Shown here one piece after another: positions 24,331 to 35,981 of a stretch of 64,000 bases of DNA. Location of the stretch: the NCBI GenBank assembly GCA_024704765.1, contig JAKMXF010000352.1:62001-126000 (forward strand). Direction: 5' to 3'. A program made the translations under genes and the position numbers. Position 1 is the first letter of the stretch. Each line of letters opens with the position of its first letter. The notes beneath the pieces were generated by a model. The model saw only the letters and a program-made list of their open reading frames with translations. It was not told the origin of the DNA and made no database searches. The stretch is from Oopsacas minuta (lineage: Eukaryota; Porifera; Hexactinellida; Lyssacinosida; Leucopsacidae).

Positions 24331-25765
24331 CTTATGGATCCAGACTTGATCGAAAGCTATATTGTCATATTCATATTGTAAACTCCACAATTCAGGAAAG
24401 AAGTCTAAGTCGGGTCTTTTGGCGAAGTTGATACTAATGAATAAACTTATATGTTATTAAATAATATTGTTGATAACAGTGTTTAATACAATAACTATGA
24501 AAGTTTTAAATTTCAAGAACTGGCCATCAAGTGTGTGAATTCAAATTTACTTCAACAGCAGTTTCAACATTATGCGGATTATCTCATCGATACCTAATAC
24601 AATTTCTTGCAACTTCACTCCCGAGTCCAGAAAATATGCCACCAAAAGTATTTTACAGATTACTTTAATACAATTAACATTTTGGTAACACACCTAACAA
24701 TTTACTGAGACACACAAGAGTGCTGAGTGTATAATCACACAAGTAGAGAACCACTGGTATATTTCAATAAAGTATACAACAAAAGTGTTAAAATATGATA
24801 AATCATAGATTAAGGAGCCAAAATATATGAATTCAAATTATATTTTTCATACTCAATCTACACTGACTAAGAAATGAAAAATCTCCAAATAGAAATTGGA
24901 TATGAGTTGAAATGAAAAAAAGGAGTACTATTCATCTGGGTTTTAGAATTATCAGAGTGAGAAAATCTCAAAATGGGCCCCAAACATCCAATAAAGGCAA
25001 AAAACTAATCTCTACATGCTTTTGTATAAAGGTGTGAAAATATGATTGACTATCCACCAAAATGGTATGAAAATTTGTATTATGAAATAATCGTCCTCCA
25101 GTAGCAAATACAGTTTCATTTTGGAGCTTTCAGACGTTAGTAGAGGCCCATGCAATCCCTTTCACAAGCCCATATTGGCCAAGACACACAGGATGGTAAA
25201 GTTCCAAACCAAAAATAGAACTCCTGACAAACTTCTTACGCTGAATTTGAATAAAGTACTTAGAATATTCTGAGGTCTTGAATTCGTTGGGGTATATACT
25301 AAAATTAATTAAAATGCTACATTTGGCGCGCAGCTCGGACGGAGGTCGCACATCGTCGATGCTATTAGGAAGTCTCGCTATGGGAGCTACACGAATTAAT
25401 AATTTAGCCCACAAGCAGATAACTCTTTGAATTTGTAGACCACTGTCATCAAAGAAAAATAAGGCATTTATCGAGGAAGGAGTGCGAAGTTACTAAGTAT
25501 ACATTTGATTCCCCTTATCATTAATTGAGAAGAGAGAATGGATATTATATAAAACAAATTCGGAAATTTGAAAGATTAGAAACATCAGAAAACAACTAAC
25601 ATAGTGTATACTATTTGTAATAATGAACAAACAAAAACCAAGTTATGTTCTATTTATGCCTCCTGTCTCACTTGGCAGAGCGTAGAGGACCGGAAACCAA
25701 TATAATGTTGTTAATACTAAACAAATAATTTGCTAAAAAATTGGATCACACTGCGAAATTCAAGG
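24331..25765. other. 3' flank of the mannosidase gene
   Basis: This holds the presumed 3' untranslated region and flank of the mannosidase (transcribed leftward from 25766). I see no clear AATAAA on the minus strand within the first 700 bp. An ORF at 25130-25414 (minus, 94 codons) has no recognised motif. Confidence 0.4.
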
Positions 25766-27010
25766 TTATATAATCTTGGAAATAGAATCGACACCAGGCA
25801 TAATTGGAAATGGATGTGCTTCAGTATTGAAAACCCACTTATCAAGGGGGTAGACGCTGTTATCAGAAAATGTTAAAAAGAGATACTTCAACGTCTCAGC
25901 AAGAAAAAATGATTGTTGCACATCATCAAATTGTGTAGGAATAGAATAAACGCTACGAATACCACTATAACCATTTTCAGTGCGTGTATGCTTTTCCAAT
26001 GCCAACACAGCTTCCCATGCCCAATCCCTATATAATTGTTTCCCAGTCACACGCCACAACACAAAATATGATTCCACCGTCTCAGGACGAAGCAAGTATA
26101 CATATTCATTAGGTCGATTCGCCCGAGCTTCAATACCTCCATTGAAATAAAATACTTCAGGACCTAATTTTGTATCAGATCTGTCATAACTTTCATGACA
26201 TGTCTTGGTTAACTCTTCTCCTATTTCTAAATAATCACTATTCATAGTACCAGGCGCATCAATAGAACTCAAAGCAAACAACCCACCTGAAAAACAGCCT
26301 AAGTGATCCATTTTGTTCTCAGTTCTCCCATTTTTCAAATCAGCAATAAACAATAACCCAGTACTTGAACGCTTCAACATATGATTCCGAATTGCTTCCA
26401 TAGCGTCAAAGTACATTTCTTTAGAATTCGCGTCTGTACGACTAGTTAGTAGATATGTTTTGTATAAATACTCATAGAAACTGTCACCAAGTGCACCTAA
26501 ACTCATATGAGCTTGCCCCCATGATTTTGAATGTGGATTAATGTAGTTAGGGTATAGACCATTGTTTTTGGGTAAATCCTTCAATATTGTCCTAACGTTT
26601 CGTACCTTTTCATAGTAAACTGGGTCATTGGTGAGATAACTGAGATACAAAAACTCTAAGTGAAGTGTACCAATTTCAGCCAAAATAGAGGATCCTCCAG
26701 CCCATCCCCAACTCTTACCACCACCAGTAATCGGGTTAATAAGCGAATATGGTATACCAGATGGCGAATTGAAAGCTGGTAACAAGAGGTCTGCACATTC
26801 CTTAGCTTTGTCCAGGAAAAGTTGATCTTGTGTCATTGTATATATTGAGATAAAACCAGCAACATATCGAATATTAATTTCGAATAATGATAAGTCAGAA
26901 GAAACTTTTAAATCAAACTTGGTCCTCACCCATTCTCGAGCCCTTTCGAATTCATCTTCCATTTTCATAATCCATAAGGTATCAAGACTGTCTACAATAG
27001 TAAGACCAAT
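25766..27010 (-). CDS. MAN1A: alpha-1,2-mannosidase (GH47, MAN1A-type), exon 3 (terminal)
   Basis: This exon encodes residues 184-597 of a class I alpha-1,2-mannosidase, which trims Man9-Man6 N-glycans towards Man5 in the cis-Golgi and needs Ca2+. The acceptor lies at 27011-27012 (tattatatag) and the first codons give IGLTIVDSLDTLWIM, the conserved start of the barrel. Family marks follow: LFEINIRY with probable catalytic Glu227; MDHLGCFSGG with Asp418 and Cys422; Cys454 as likely disulfide partner; LLRPETVESY with Glu493; and NTEAHP with Thr579, the usual Ca2+ ligand, and Glu580 near the C-terminus. The frame is open over 415 codons including the stop and begins in phase 0, matching exon 2. 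The barrel is essentially complete. The symbol is by family resemblance; the paralogue (IA, IB or IC type) is not resolved. Confidence 0.95.
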   Translation of the reverse strand: MGLTIVDSLDTLWIMKMEDEFERAREWVRTKFDLKVSSDLSLFEINIRYVAGFISIYTMTQDQLFLDKAKECADLLLPAFNSPSGIPYSLINPITGGGKSWGWAGGSSILAEIGTLHLEFLYLSYLTNDPVYYEKVRNVRTILKDLPKNNGLYPNYINPHSKSWGQAHMSLGALGDSFYEYLYKTYLLTSRTDANSKEMYFDAMEAIRNHMLKRSSTGLLFIADLKNGRTENKMDHLGCFSGGLFALSSIDAPGTMNSDYLEIGEELTKTCHESYDRSDTKLGPEVFYFNGGIEARANRPNEYVYLLRPETVESYFVLWRVTGKQLYRDWAWEAVLALEKHTRTENGYSGIRSVYSIPTQFDDVQQSFFLAETLKYLFLTFSDNSVYPLDKWVFNTEAHPFPIMPGVDSISKII

Positions 27011-28679
27011 CTATATAATAAGCACTGAATAATAAAGATATCATTAGTCGTGGAGTACTATTCTATAGAGAAATAACACACTATCAAATTGTGAGATAAA
27101 TATTTTTGACAAAAAACCTTGTAAACTTAAGTATGCAAAAAGTGTAATGGTAAGAGGAGAATAAACACCACTAATAAATAAAGATGCAGAATGTGTACAC
27201 AAAAACGACATTTCACTGATGTCAAATTCACTCCAACTCATACTTCAAAAATTTCGCACAAAGTCATCGACAAGAAGTGTCCAAAAAGTGTGAATAAAAT
27301 AACAAACAAGAAATCTCTGCTGAAGAAAGGAAGCACCTTGAAAATTAATATGATAAACAAACCACACTTACATTACATATATAGGATCTATTGTGGGGAT
27401 TAGATTTTAACCGCAACCATAAAAATGGAGATCAGTCCCTCTGGCATAGAGGAGCAAAATAACACCCTACTAAATCATATTTCTATTCAAAATAAGAAAA
27501 TACTAGATTAGATACCATTTTGAAATACTAATTGGCTATCGTGCCCTAAATCGGAGCCTACTAGCTCGAATTAGGCTACAAGAAGTGCAGTGGTATGTGA
27601 AATGTGACATTCCCTTTCTTTTGGTATTATATACGATGAAGAACTGTTACACAGGGAGGGGGGCTAAAATCTCTGGAAGCCTGCGATAGGTACCGTTTAA
27701 AGGGGTTCCTCATATGTTTTCGCTGCTCATCAAGTTCATGGTACACCTGACAATTGTGATCTAAAAATATCTTAAGCATTAAGCCTCACAACACGAGTAC
27801 CGATGCTTCGTATATATAAATGTTAAAAAAGAATGTGTATGTCTGATATTTCAAAAGTATCCACAGTAAGTATCTGTGGATGCTGTTGAAATAAGAAGAA
27901 GATCAATGTAACTACTACATTAGAATGTCTGGAACTGTCATTAAATTAGTAATAATTTATTGCTTGGCAAGCAAGATTCTGATCCCCTACCAAATAACCC
28001 CTGGTCATACAAAAGACACGGGTTGCACATATTAATCACTAGAGCAGTGTATTCAAACTCTCATGGGCTATAGTAACACTTTAAGGAAAGTTTGAATCAT
28101 GATCAGATGCAACCATCAGTTTTGTCATGTTTTGTCACGTTTGATCAAGTCTAATCAAGCAGGTCAGGGTATTTGATCCTTAACGTGTTAAAATTAGAAG
28201 GTGTATACTTAAGCAATAGGCAATGTACACATATTGTGAAAATAAATATTCAAATGTCGAAATATATTCATTTGAATTCTTCATTGGGGCACAACTAATT
28301 CTGAATGAAATGATTTGAATCACATATTCAGCTCTAAATGATCATACATAACCGACAGAAATTCATGCCAGTTAAAGCTAAGGTCATTTCATGCATAATT
28401 TAGCAATAATTATACGAATGCACACACTCCGGCAAAAGGTAATCAAACAGCCAACCATAATTGCTACATGGTAACAATATCCATCGCACGCTGCGTGGAC
28501 TAAAAAATATGTCAGAAATTTATGAATATTTTCATATCAGAAAAATGAGAACAAGCCTATTCACGCTCTCATTTGTTCATAAGCATGGATTACTTCAGTC
28601 TATTCTATTACTTACCCATAATGTTCAAATACAATTTTATGAATATATTTTGAGACATAAATTTTTATGGTGACTAATT

Positions 28680-31600
28680 GTTATTTACTAGGCCACGACA
28701 CAAGCTATGTCGTTTGTATCAATTACCAATTCGCTGCATATCCTCTGACCCATTTTTAGTCAATTATTTTTCACCGATTACCTCACTCCCCAGCAAAACG
28801 CCTAATAGGTGTAGTGTGGCCAACTGCTCCTCCAATTATGACGGAACCAACTATACTCCAGAACCAACTATACTCCAGTGTTTGAAATGGCGAATCATTG
28901 GTCAAAAGAATTACAGGATGATTAGCGATGATTTATTCATAGAGATGATGCATGTGAATAGGCAAACTCCTCATCTGTTCGAAACATTTCAATGACGATG
29001 ACGTGTTACATCACTTCGATATTCCTATCGGTGATGGTTCATTAGAGAAAGTCTCAAGAGAGCCTGGTCTTATGAGAAATGCCATGCTTTTCAGTCCACC
29101 TAACTACCCTTCCTATTTACAAGGATCTTCTAAACAACCCGATCGTTTGGACCGAAATTAAATTGATATCCGATACTTTCGTCATACTCTTGTATTGAGT
29201 CGTGCTGAACATAAAAAGAAAACGATAACTTTCTATCTCTAATATTGATAATATCCAGTTAAATTATACGACAATTAACTTAACTGAGAAATAGACTTAT
29301 ATTCGCTCAAGTCAGGGTGCATTGCATATTTTCAAGAAGACACTATCTGGATGACTATTGACTATATTTCATCAGATCTGAATTGATGATGCTTTAAATA
29401 TGAGATGTTTTGTAAAGGAAGTTGAAGTTCCATCCATAATCACTCGCCTTTCTGATACTCGTCAAAATTATCAGATACCTCAAAAGTTTGACACACATGA
29501 ACATGATAATGTTGAAATTGGTATCAATACTGCTATTCATTCCGTTAGATCTACAATAGAAATTTAGAACTTGTGAAGAAGATACCCTCAACATGAAAAT
29601 ATTTAATTGACTGAAATATATTTGTGTCAACTTAAAATTTGAAAGTTTCGAAGAACCACCACCGATATAATGTATTAACATTGGTTCTATCTCTCAAACC
29701 TCAATTAATCTCTTCAGGTCGCCATAGTTATCTGCAATAATTAGATTGTACCCCTCATCCATCCACTCTCAAACGTCTCTATTCAAATATTGGTTTAGAC
29801 AAAAGTAATCAGATTATCTGAAGTTGCCATGCCAGGACTTCAACAAATTTACGAAACATGTTCTTCTTCAGTTGGGCAAATTCACGTAAGGTCAGATTAC
29901 ACTTATAAAGGGGTAACATTACGGTTCTTCTTTTGTATCTGATCCTGCCAAGTCGGTTCTAGCAGTTCAAGTTTCAAGTCATTCACAAAGTGGCCTGAAA
30001 TTGTGAAATTTCTACCATGTTGTAGTGCAAAATCTTCTACTTACCTCAAGTAGTGAATTAATTCAATATTGACATCGATAAGTATGATCATAAGGTAGCA
30101 GTAATTTGAACAGATGATTATCACTTGAACGTCAGTTTATTTAAGTCTCTAGCTGGTAGTACAAGTTTACAGCTAACTTGGCCAAACCCATCAGATCCTA
30201 ATAGATCCATTTTCTTAATGTTTGACCCGGTTCACATAGTGAAGTGCATCCGAAATAACTTGATAAATCAGAAGGATATTAATACAGCACATAACTTCCC
30301 ATCAATCGAACAATACTTTAGTAAAACATTTCCTAATTGATTTCGAACGCTTCATTCAAAGACCTCAGGTATATATACAAGTCCGAGGAGTGCTCAACTG
30401 TTAAGTTTGCTTATAAAAAAAAAATAACATCCAAAGTTGTCTAGCCATCCGTTCTTAAAAAGAAAGTTCCTTTAGTTCATGCAGTTTAGGATCTGTCAAC
30501 AACATATGCTGTGTTGATGTACAAGGGTTGTTCAATAAGTAATGAGACTAATGTATCGAATTCATATACTAGTTAATACAACTCTCAGTTAATATCAAAT
30601 TACAAGCCTAACTTGATTGTCTAACTTCTATACAATATACTTTCTATTCTACCAACATATTCTTCAGTACAAAGTTTAATTTGTATAGGATACTTTGTCC
30701 AACTAATGGATTTTACCAAAGAAGGAAAACGACAAATAATTTGGTACCTGTGGAAAAGGGGAAGACTGGTTCATAAATTCTCCGTAAAATGCAGGATATT
30801 TTCGGTGATGAATGTCCTTCGAAAGCCACCATAAATAGATGGATCGAACGTTTTGATAGTGGTGATGAGGAACTCCATGATGACCCTCGTCCAGATCGTC
30901 CGACTTCCTCAAAGCCCGAAGTAATATCGAGAGGGTCCAAACAATTTTGGACGAGGACAGACGAATAACCCTGCAAGAGTTAGAAGAGAGGTTAGGTATA
31001 TCAAAAGCCACACTACACTCGATTATCACTGAAGATCTGGAAATGTCCAAGTTAACTATGCGTTGGCCCTCAGAACTTCTTTCAAAAGAACAAAACATGA
31101 AATCGTAAGAGTTAAGCAAGAATTGCTTTCAAGATAAAAAGCAGAAGAAGACTTTTTGGTCGTATAATAACGAGGGGATGAAACAGAGTTTGATCATTAT
31201 GAACAAGAGAGCCAAACTCAATCGAAGCAGTGGAAGAGACGTGATGAACCTGACCCATCAAATTAAAGGCCGCAAAATCAGCCAAGGAAGAGAATGGCAA
31301 CAGTATATTGGGATAAGAAAGGAATTATCACCTCGACTGGTTGCCTGAGAAGAACACCATAAATAGTGATTACAACAGTGAAGAATTGGAAGAATTGCGT
31401 CAAGCGATTAAATGTGAGAGCTGAGACAATTTGACACGTGGCGTATTGCTGCAACATGACAACGCAAGGCCCATGTAAGCTCCAAGACAATGGCTGCAAT
31501 TGATGACTTAGATTTCGAATGCCTCCCTCACCCACCGAATAGTCCAGACCTGGCTCCCAGAGACTACTGGCTGTTTGGAGAGATGAAGAGACCTCTTCGA

Positions 31601-32945
31601 GGGAAGAGATTTGAGGATTTCAAAGTGCTGGAGTACGAAATATGACAGTGGGGAAAAAGGACCCCTAAAGAATTCTATACCACTGGGCTGGGAAAGTTAC
31701 CAGAAAGATGGAAACGATATATAATGTTAAAGGGGGAATTTAATCGAAATATTTCATAATCAATCATGATAAGTATAGGTTTACTAGATGAATTATGAAA
31801 AAAAGGCTCATTATTTATTGAAGAACTCTTGTATAATGGAAGAATATGATTACCAGCCACATATATCCATTTATTTCTCCCATTACCAGGTTTGGAAGAT
31901 ACGTAACATTCATAGTCCAGCGAAAGATATCTGACTATGTGAACCTGATTCAAAGGTTTCCCAGCTTGAATATGATCGTTCTGTGTTCATTTCAAAGTTT
32001 GTACCTCGGCTTCAGGATTAGAAGAGATATTGTTGCAGTGGTAGAGGTGGAAACTGAATTCACAAACATTTACCAGCTTAATTCACACTTATCAAGTTAT
32101 ACCAAGATTTATTGGTCATTTAACAAGCAGTGATTGTAGATTTTCTAGCATTTTGACAGGATTTCTAAAGACAATTCTCTTGAACAACACGTTGGTATTA
32201 CAGGTCAATGTCTGGCTGCAATTACACCATTTCAGTCAGCCAAATACTTGAGAGTGAACGTAAACTAAAGTATCTAACATCTTAAAGTTATACAAAGCTC
32301 AATACAGCAAATTTCACACTTCGATAATGGAATTTGTTAAGACTTCCTCATGTAACAATGAAATTGATAATACTGAAACACTCTAAACAGACCTGAGCAC
32401 ATACTCTTCTCTTCTCCATAACAAATTTGATTTTTCACCGATGACAAAAGTTCGCCAGTCCCTGGTTTTCAATACTGAATATGCGACATATACATAGTAT
32501 TTATATATCAAAATTGTATTCAAAGAAAGATATTTCCAATCCCACTACCTTATTATGTAATAATTGTGTATCTTGGCCGAAATACAATGAAACATTTGCA
32601 CTAGGGGGTGAAGGTTCTGACTTGAATCTGATACACTTAGCTGACAGAGGAGGACTTAAATATCCCCCAGATGAAGCTGTCAATACATTAATAACTCTGT
32701 GGAAAATCCTAAAAAGAATCGGACAAGACAATCGACTGATGAGACAACTTCTTGCTGCTGCCAGTAAACCTATTCTTAGTCAACTCTCAATTTCGAGGAT
32801 AGAATTTAAGAATTCTGATTTCTGGAGAATTGAGTACCATAGTTGTCTAGCACCATTCCATTGTTATCTCAGCAAAATACTATCTACCACCAGCAATTGT
32901 TCATTGAGGAATAAAGTTCGTAATAAAACTCGAAAAGTAACTTGA
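28680..32945 (+). pseudogene. P-type (THAP) transposase, decayed and split by a mariner
   Basis: The plus strand carries pieces of a P-element/THAP9-like transposase in order. A THAP zinc-finger start with RCSVANCSSNYDGTNYTP lies at about 28800-28860. The core phrase FLMFDPVHIVKCIRNNLINQ is at about 30210-30270. After the mariner at 30522-31745, the C-terminal phrase YRSMSGCNYTISVSQILESE lies at about 32185-32250. A last piece at 32481-32945 includes LADRGGLKYPPDEAVNTLIT. P transposases bind through THAP and use an RNase H-like core with a GTP-binding insertion. Many stops and frameshifts make this copy dead. It is antisense to the mannosidase, inside intron 2. Ends were not identified. Confidence 0.8.
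30522..31745 (+). mobile_element. decayed mariner, copy 2 of an inverted pair
   Basis: The 5' inverted repeat caagggttgttcaataagta starts at 30522, preceded by TA at 30520-30521. The plus strand encodes a broken mariner transposase (FGDECPSKATINRWIERFDS near 30800, HPPNSPDLAPRDYWLFGE near 31535-31590), with a C-terminal phrase near 31700-31745. The 3' inverted repeat is not visible. Copy 1 lacks about 50 bp that copy 2 has near the start of the gene. Copy 2 has inserted into the P-type transposase relic. Minus-strand ORFs at 30703-31535 are shadows. Confidence 0.85.
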
Positions 32946-33408
32946 AAAAATGCTTCAGGGAGTGAAAGAAGCAAGTACCCAAGTTAAATTCTGAATTGTG
33001 TATATACTTTCTAGTACATATGTGTATTGTATTCATAATTTTCATATACAGATTATTTATAATCATTGTAGTAGTCATAGCGATAAATAATCATCACCAC
33101 TATTCACCTCTATTGTACTTGTATCATTTTCAATGTAGACTATAATTAATGTCTCCCCATCATGTGTCGCAATTGTTGACATTTTGGATTTAAGACTTGA
33201 AGTAATCCATGGTTCATTACCGTGAATAGGCTATAGTTAAGTAGGCTATGTCTCAAGAACAATGTTTCATTGTATTAAGATTCAGGAATAGATGAAAGAT
33301 ACGGTTGACCCTCGCTAATCTAAACACAACCTAAAGATTCCAAAACCTTTGGAAATTATTCTATAACTTTTACAAAGATCTAATGGAATCCAATTATATT
33401 TAGATATA

Positions 33409-34620
33409 CTATAGGGTTGAAAATTAAGAAAGTATTACTCAAATATATCGTCTTTTGCCTTAATGCAGCTCTTCAGACGGACGATGAAGAAGTCTATACT
33501 GGCACACACATGATCATCCGGAATCTTTGACTACTCTCTTAATAATGTACTCTTAAGAACCTCAACTGAACAATGGGGTGTAGCGTTAACCCTCTCCTCC
33601 AATATGGACCATATAGAAAAGTCGAGGGGGTAAAGGTCCGGCGAACAAGGTGGCCAGTCTTCGGAAGAAATGACCCCCGAAAATTGGTCTTGCACCATTT
33701 TTGAGGGCTTTAGCCTTGTGAGCTGGGGTAGAATCTTGCTGGAATATCCATAGGTCGTTTCCAAAATGTGATTGTGCCCAAGGCTTCAAAACATTCTCAA
33801 GAATTGATTCCCGATAAACCGATTGGTTGATTTTCACACCTTGGGGGATAAATATCAAAGGTGTCCGACCAGCTGCAACAACCCCGGCTAATACCATCAC
33901 TGAAGCTGGTTTCTGAGTTCTAGAGACCCGGAAAGTAGATTCAGGCAAAGTACTCTTATCGGTGGCTAAAATCCTATGATTTTGCTTGTTTAGGACCTGC
34001 TGAACAGTAAATAATTTCTCATAAGAGAAAAGGATCTGCTTGTGTCGACCATTGGTGAAACATGAAAGCATGGCCTTGCATCTTTCCAACCACATACTTT
34101 TATTTTTGGCTGTAAGGAGTTATCTTTTTTTCATTGTACGCTTTCACGACCAAATCATTACAAACAAGCCACCGCATCGATTCCCTGTTTGTATTTGTTT
34201 CAATGGCCATTTTTCGGATTCTTCAGGCGGGATTTCGTTTAATCCGTTGTAGCACACTCTTGGTCAAAGAAATTGTCCGTGCAGCACGTGGACGGCCAGG
34301 TCGTAGTCGGTCTAACACGTCCCCTGTATCAGCAAACCGTGACAATTTCGCGAAATAAACATCCTATTGTAACTGAGCAAAGAGGCAATTTCACTTCTGC
34401 ATTTCTGGCATTGAATAACTCAATAACAGCTGAACGGTGAGTCTCCATTACAAAATATTGAAATTATAAAACTTCTAAGTGATATATAGCTGGTGTGATT
34501 TATTGAGATAAAATAGAATGTAGTAAAATATATTAGATAAGTTTCAACGCTATTGAATTATATTCATCTACAATATGGTAGTTTTAAAAGTTGTAACAGT
34601 ATTTATGTGTCACCCTATAT
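33409..34620 (-). mobile_element. Tc1/mariner relic, probably DD37D (maT-like)
   Basis: The ends share a short inverted repeat around tatagggt (left at about 33410, right at about 34620), so the limits are moderately secure. A broken transposase on the minus strand fills the interval. It is inserted in intron 2 of the mannosidase. Confidence 0.65.
33435..34448 (-). pseudogene. DD37D-type Tc1/mariner transposase, frameshifted
   Basis: From an ATG at 34448 the minus strand gives a Tc1/mariner helix-turn-helix region with RPGRPRAARTI-like wording split between frames. It continues with LFTVQQVLNKQNHRILA, SVMVLAGVVAAGRTPLIFIP and FQQDSTPAHK (second Asp). After a frameshift near 33690 comes WPPCSPDLYPLDFSIW (third Asp). 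Correcting that shift by eye leaves about 37 residues between the last two Asp, the spacing of the maT/DD37D group. It ends with DDIFE at a TAA at 33435. At least two frameshifts and a stop near 34300 make it non-functional. Confidence 0.75.
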
Positions 34621-35944
34621 ATACCCCAAATGTTAGCAACCATTTATTGATTGTACAACATTCGAAAAAATATCTCATGCATCAGATAGTATTGTTTCAG
34701 AAAATTCGTAGAATATTTTGCAATTTGAATAAAGCCATTCGGATCAGTGAAAATGTACAGCAGTAATATATTATGGCAAAATAAATATGGCTAAATACCT
34801 ATATCTGGGAAAAGAAATGTTCACAAACGTGTATTTCCATCAATACACTGTATGATTGATTCCGATATTTGTGTCAGCTTGTCTCACTTAACCACACCCA
34901 ATAACTTCAAATTAGCATTTCAAGAGCATTTCAATCAGGGCCGTCGAGAGCCAGACCTGCCCTGGTAAAGTTTTAATGTGAGGCCTTGTCATATTATACA
35001 ACAATTTTAAGGTATATACGTGGATTAGTAAAGCTAGAGGTTACTGGTGTCAAATAAGTTGTAGAAGTCAATTTAATCACTCTACATCAATTGCTTTGGA
35101 ATTCGCATGGCATATACATCTACAAACTCTACTGGATTTTACTATTATTCTTGTTCTGTACAGGAGGAGGACTTAGTAAATTTGTACCTGGACTTTAGTT
35201 GAGATAAACCTACTGATTGTGTGAGCCCAAGAACCTAAACTCTCAAATTAGAGCATTTTGTTTTGTAAATCAATAATTCTCTCCAGTACAGTCGATATGT
35301 ACCTTTAGCTTTTGTTTTCCTGAAGTATTATTTGATAAACGCTAACCAAATTTGAGAACATATTAGTAAGATGATAGTAATAAAGTAATAAAGATGGCAT
35401 GCATATGTTCCACATCACCTAGTACCTGAGACAAAGTTAGTTTATATGTGTATTCAAGCGTACATTGTCTCTCTGAACACGAGCGTATGGAACTAGAAAA
35501 TATTTTGTGGGCGTAATGATTCTGACCAATGCTCCGCATATCCCTGTAGAGGCTCTAATTTCCCTATTGCCAGGTTAGACTCAGCAGTAGCCCTACACCA
35601 GGGGGAACATTAGTGCCCCACAAAAAATGGCTATGTAAACTAAATAGGTACAATAATCAAATGGATAACAGAAGTTATGTGCTGTTAGTAAATTATATAG
35701 TTAATATTGCGATATCATACAAGAAAACTTGTCAATGGTATTAAAAAGACATCGTGTTGGCTAAGTCAATTTCATTAAACATCATAGTAAGTGCATGTGA
35801 GCGCATTTTTCGTATTTAGCTAAGAACTAGTTTACAAGCGTCTACAGGTGACTCTCAAAATCTCAAATTCAAGTAAAGTCAGGACGACTGATGCATAAAT
35901 AGAAACTATAGTGAGGATCTATTTGATGATTTTGCTATTTTTAT

Positions 35945-35981
35945 CCGTCTGTCTGTCTGTCTGTCTATTTATCTGTCTGTC
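35945..35981. repeat. TCTG tetranucleotide microsatellite
   Basis: About nine tetts of tctg/gtct occur with an interrupting atttatc. The minus-strand ORF across it owes its Asp-Arg-Gln-Thr repeats to this run. Confidence 0.9.

Noticed and set aside
25766-26968. Treating the 400-codon ORF as a complete bacterial-like glycosidase gene
   Set aside because: Its first ATG falls inside the conserved TIVDSLDTLWIM block, and upstream exons with matching phase supply the missing N-terminus, so it is a terminal exon of a eukaryotic GH47 gene.
34938-35610. A possible hAT non-autonomous element starting cagggccgtcgagagccaga
   Set aside because: No complementary end or 8-bp duplication was found.
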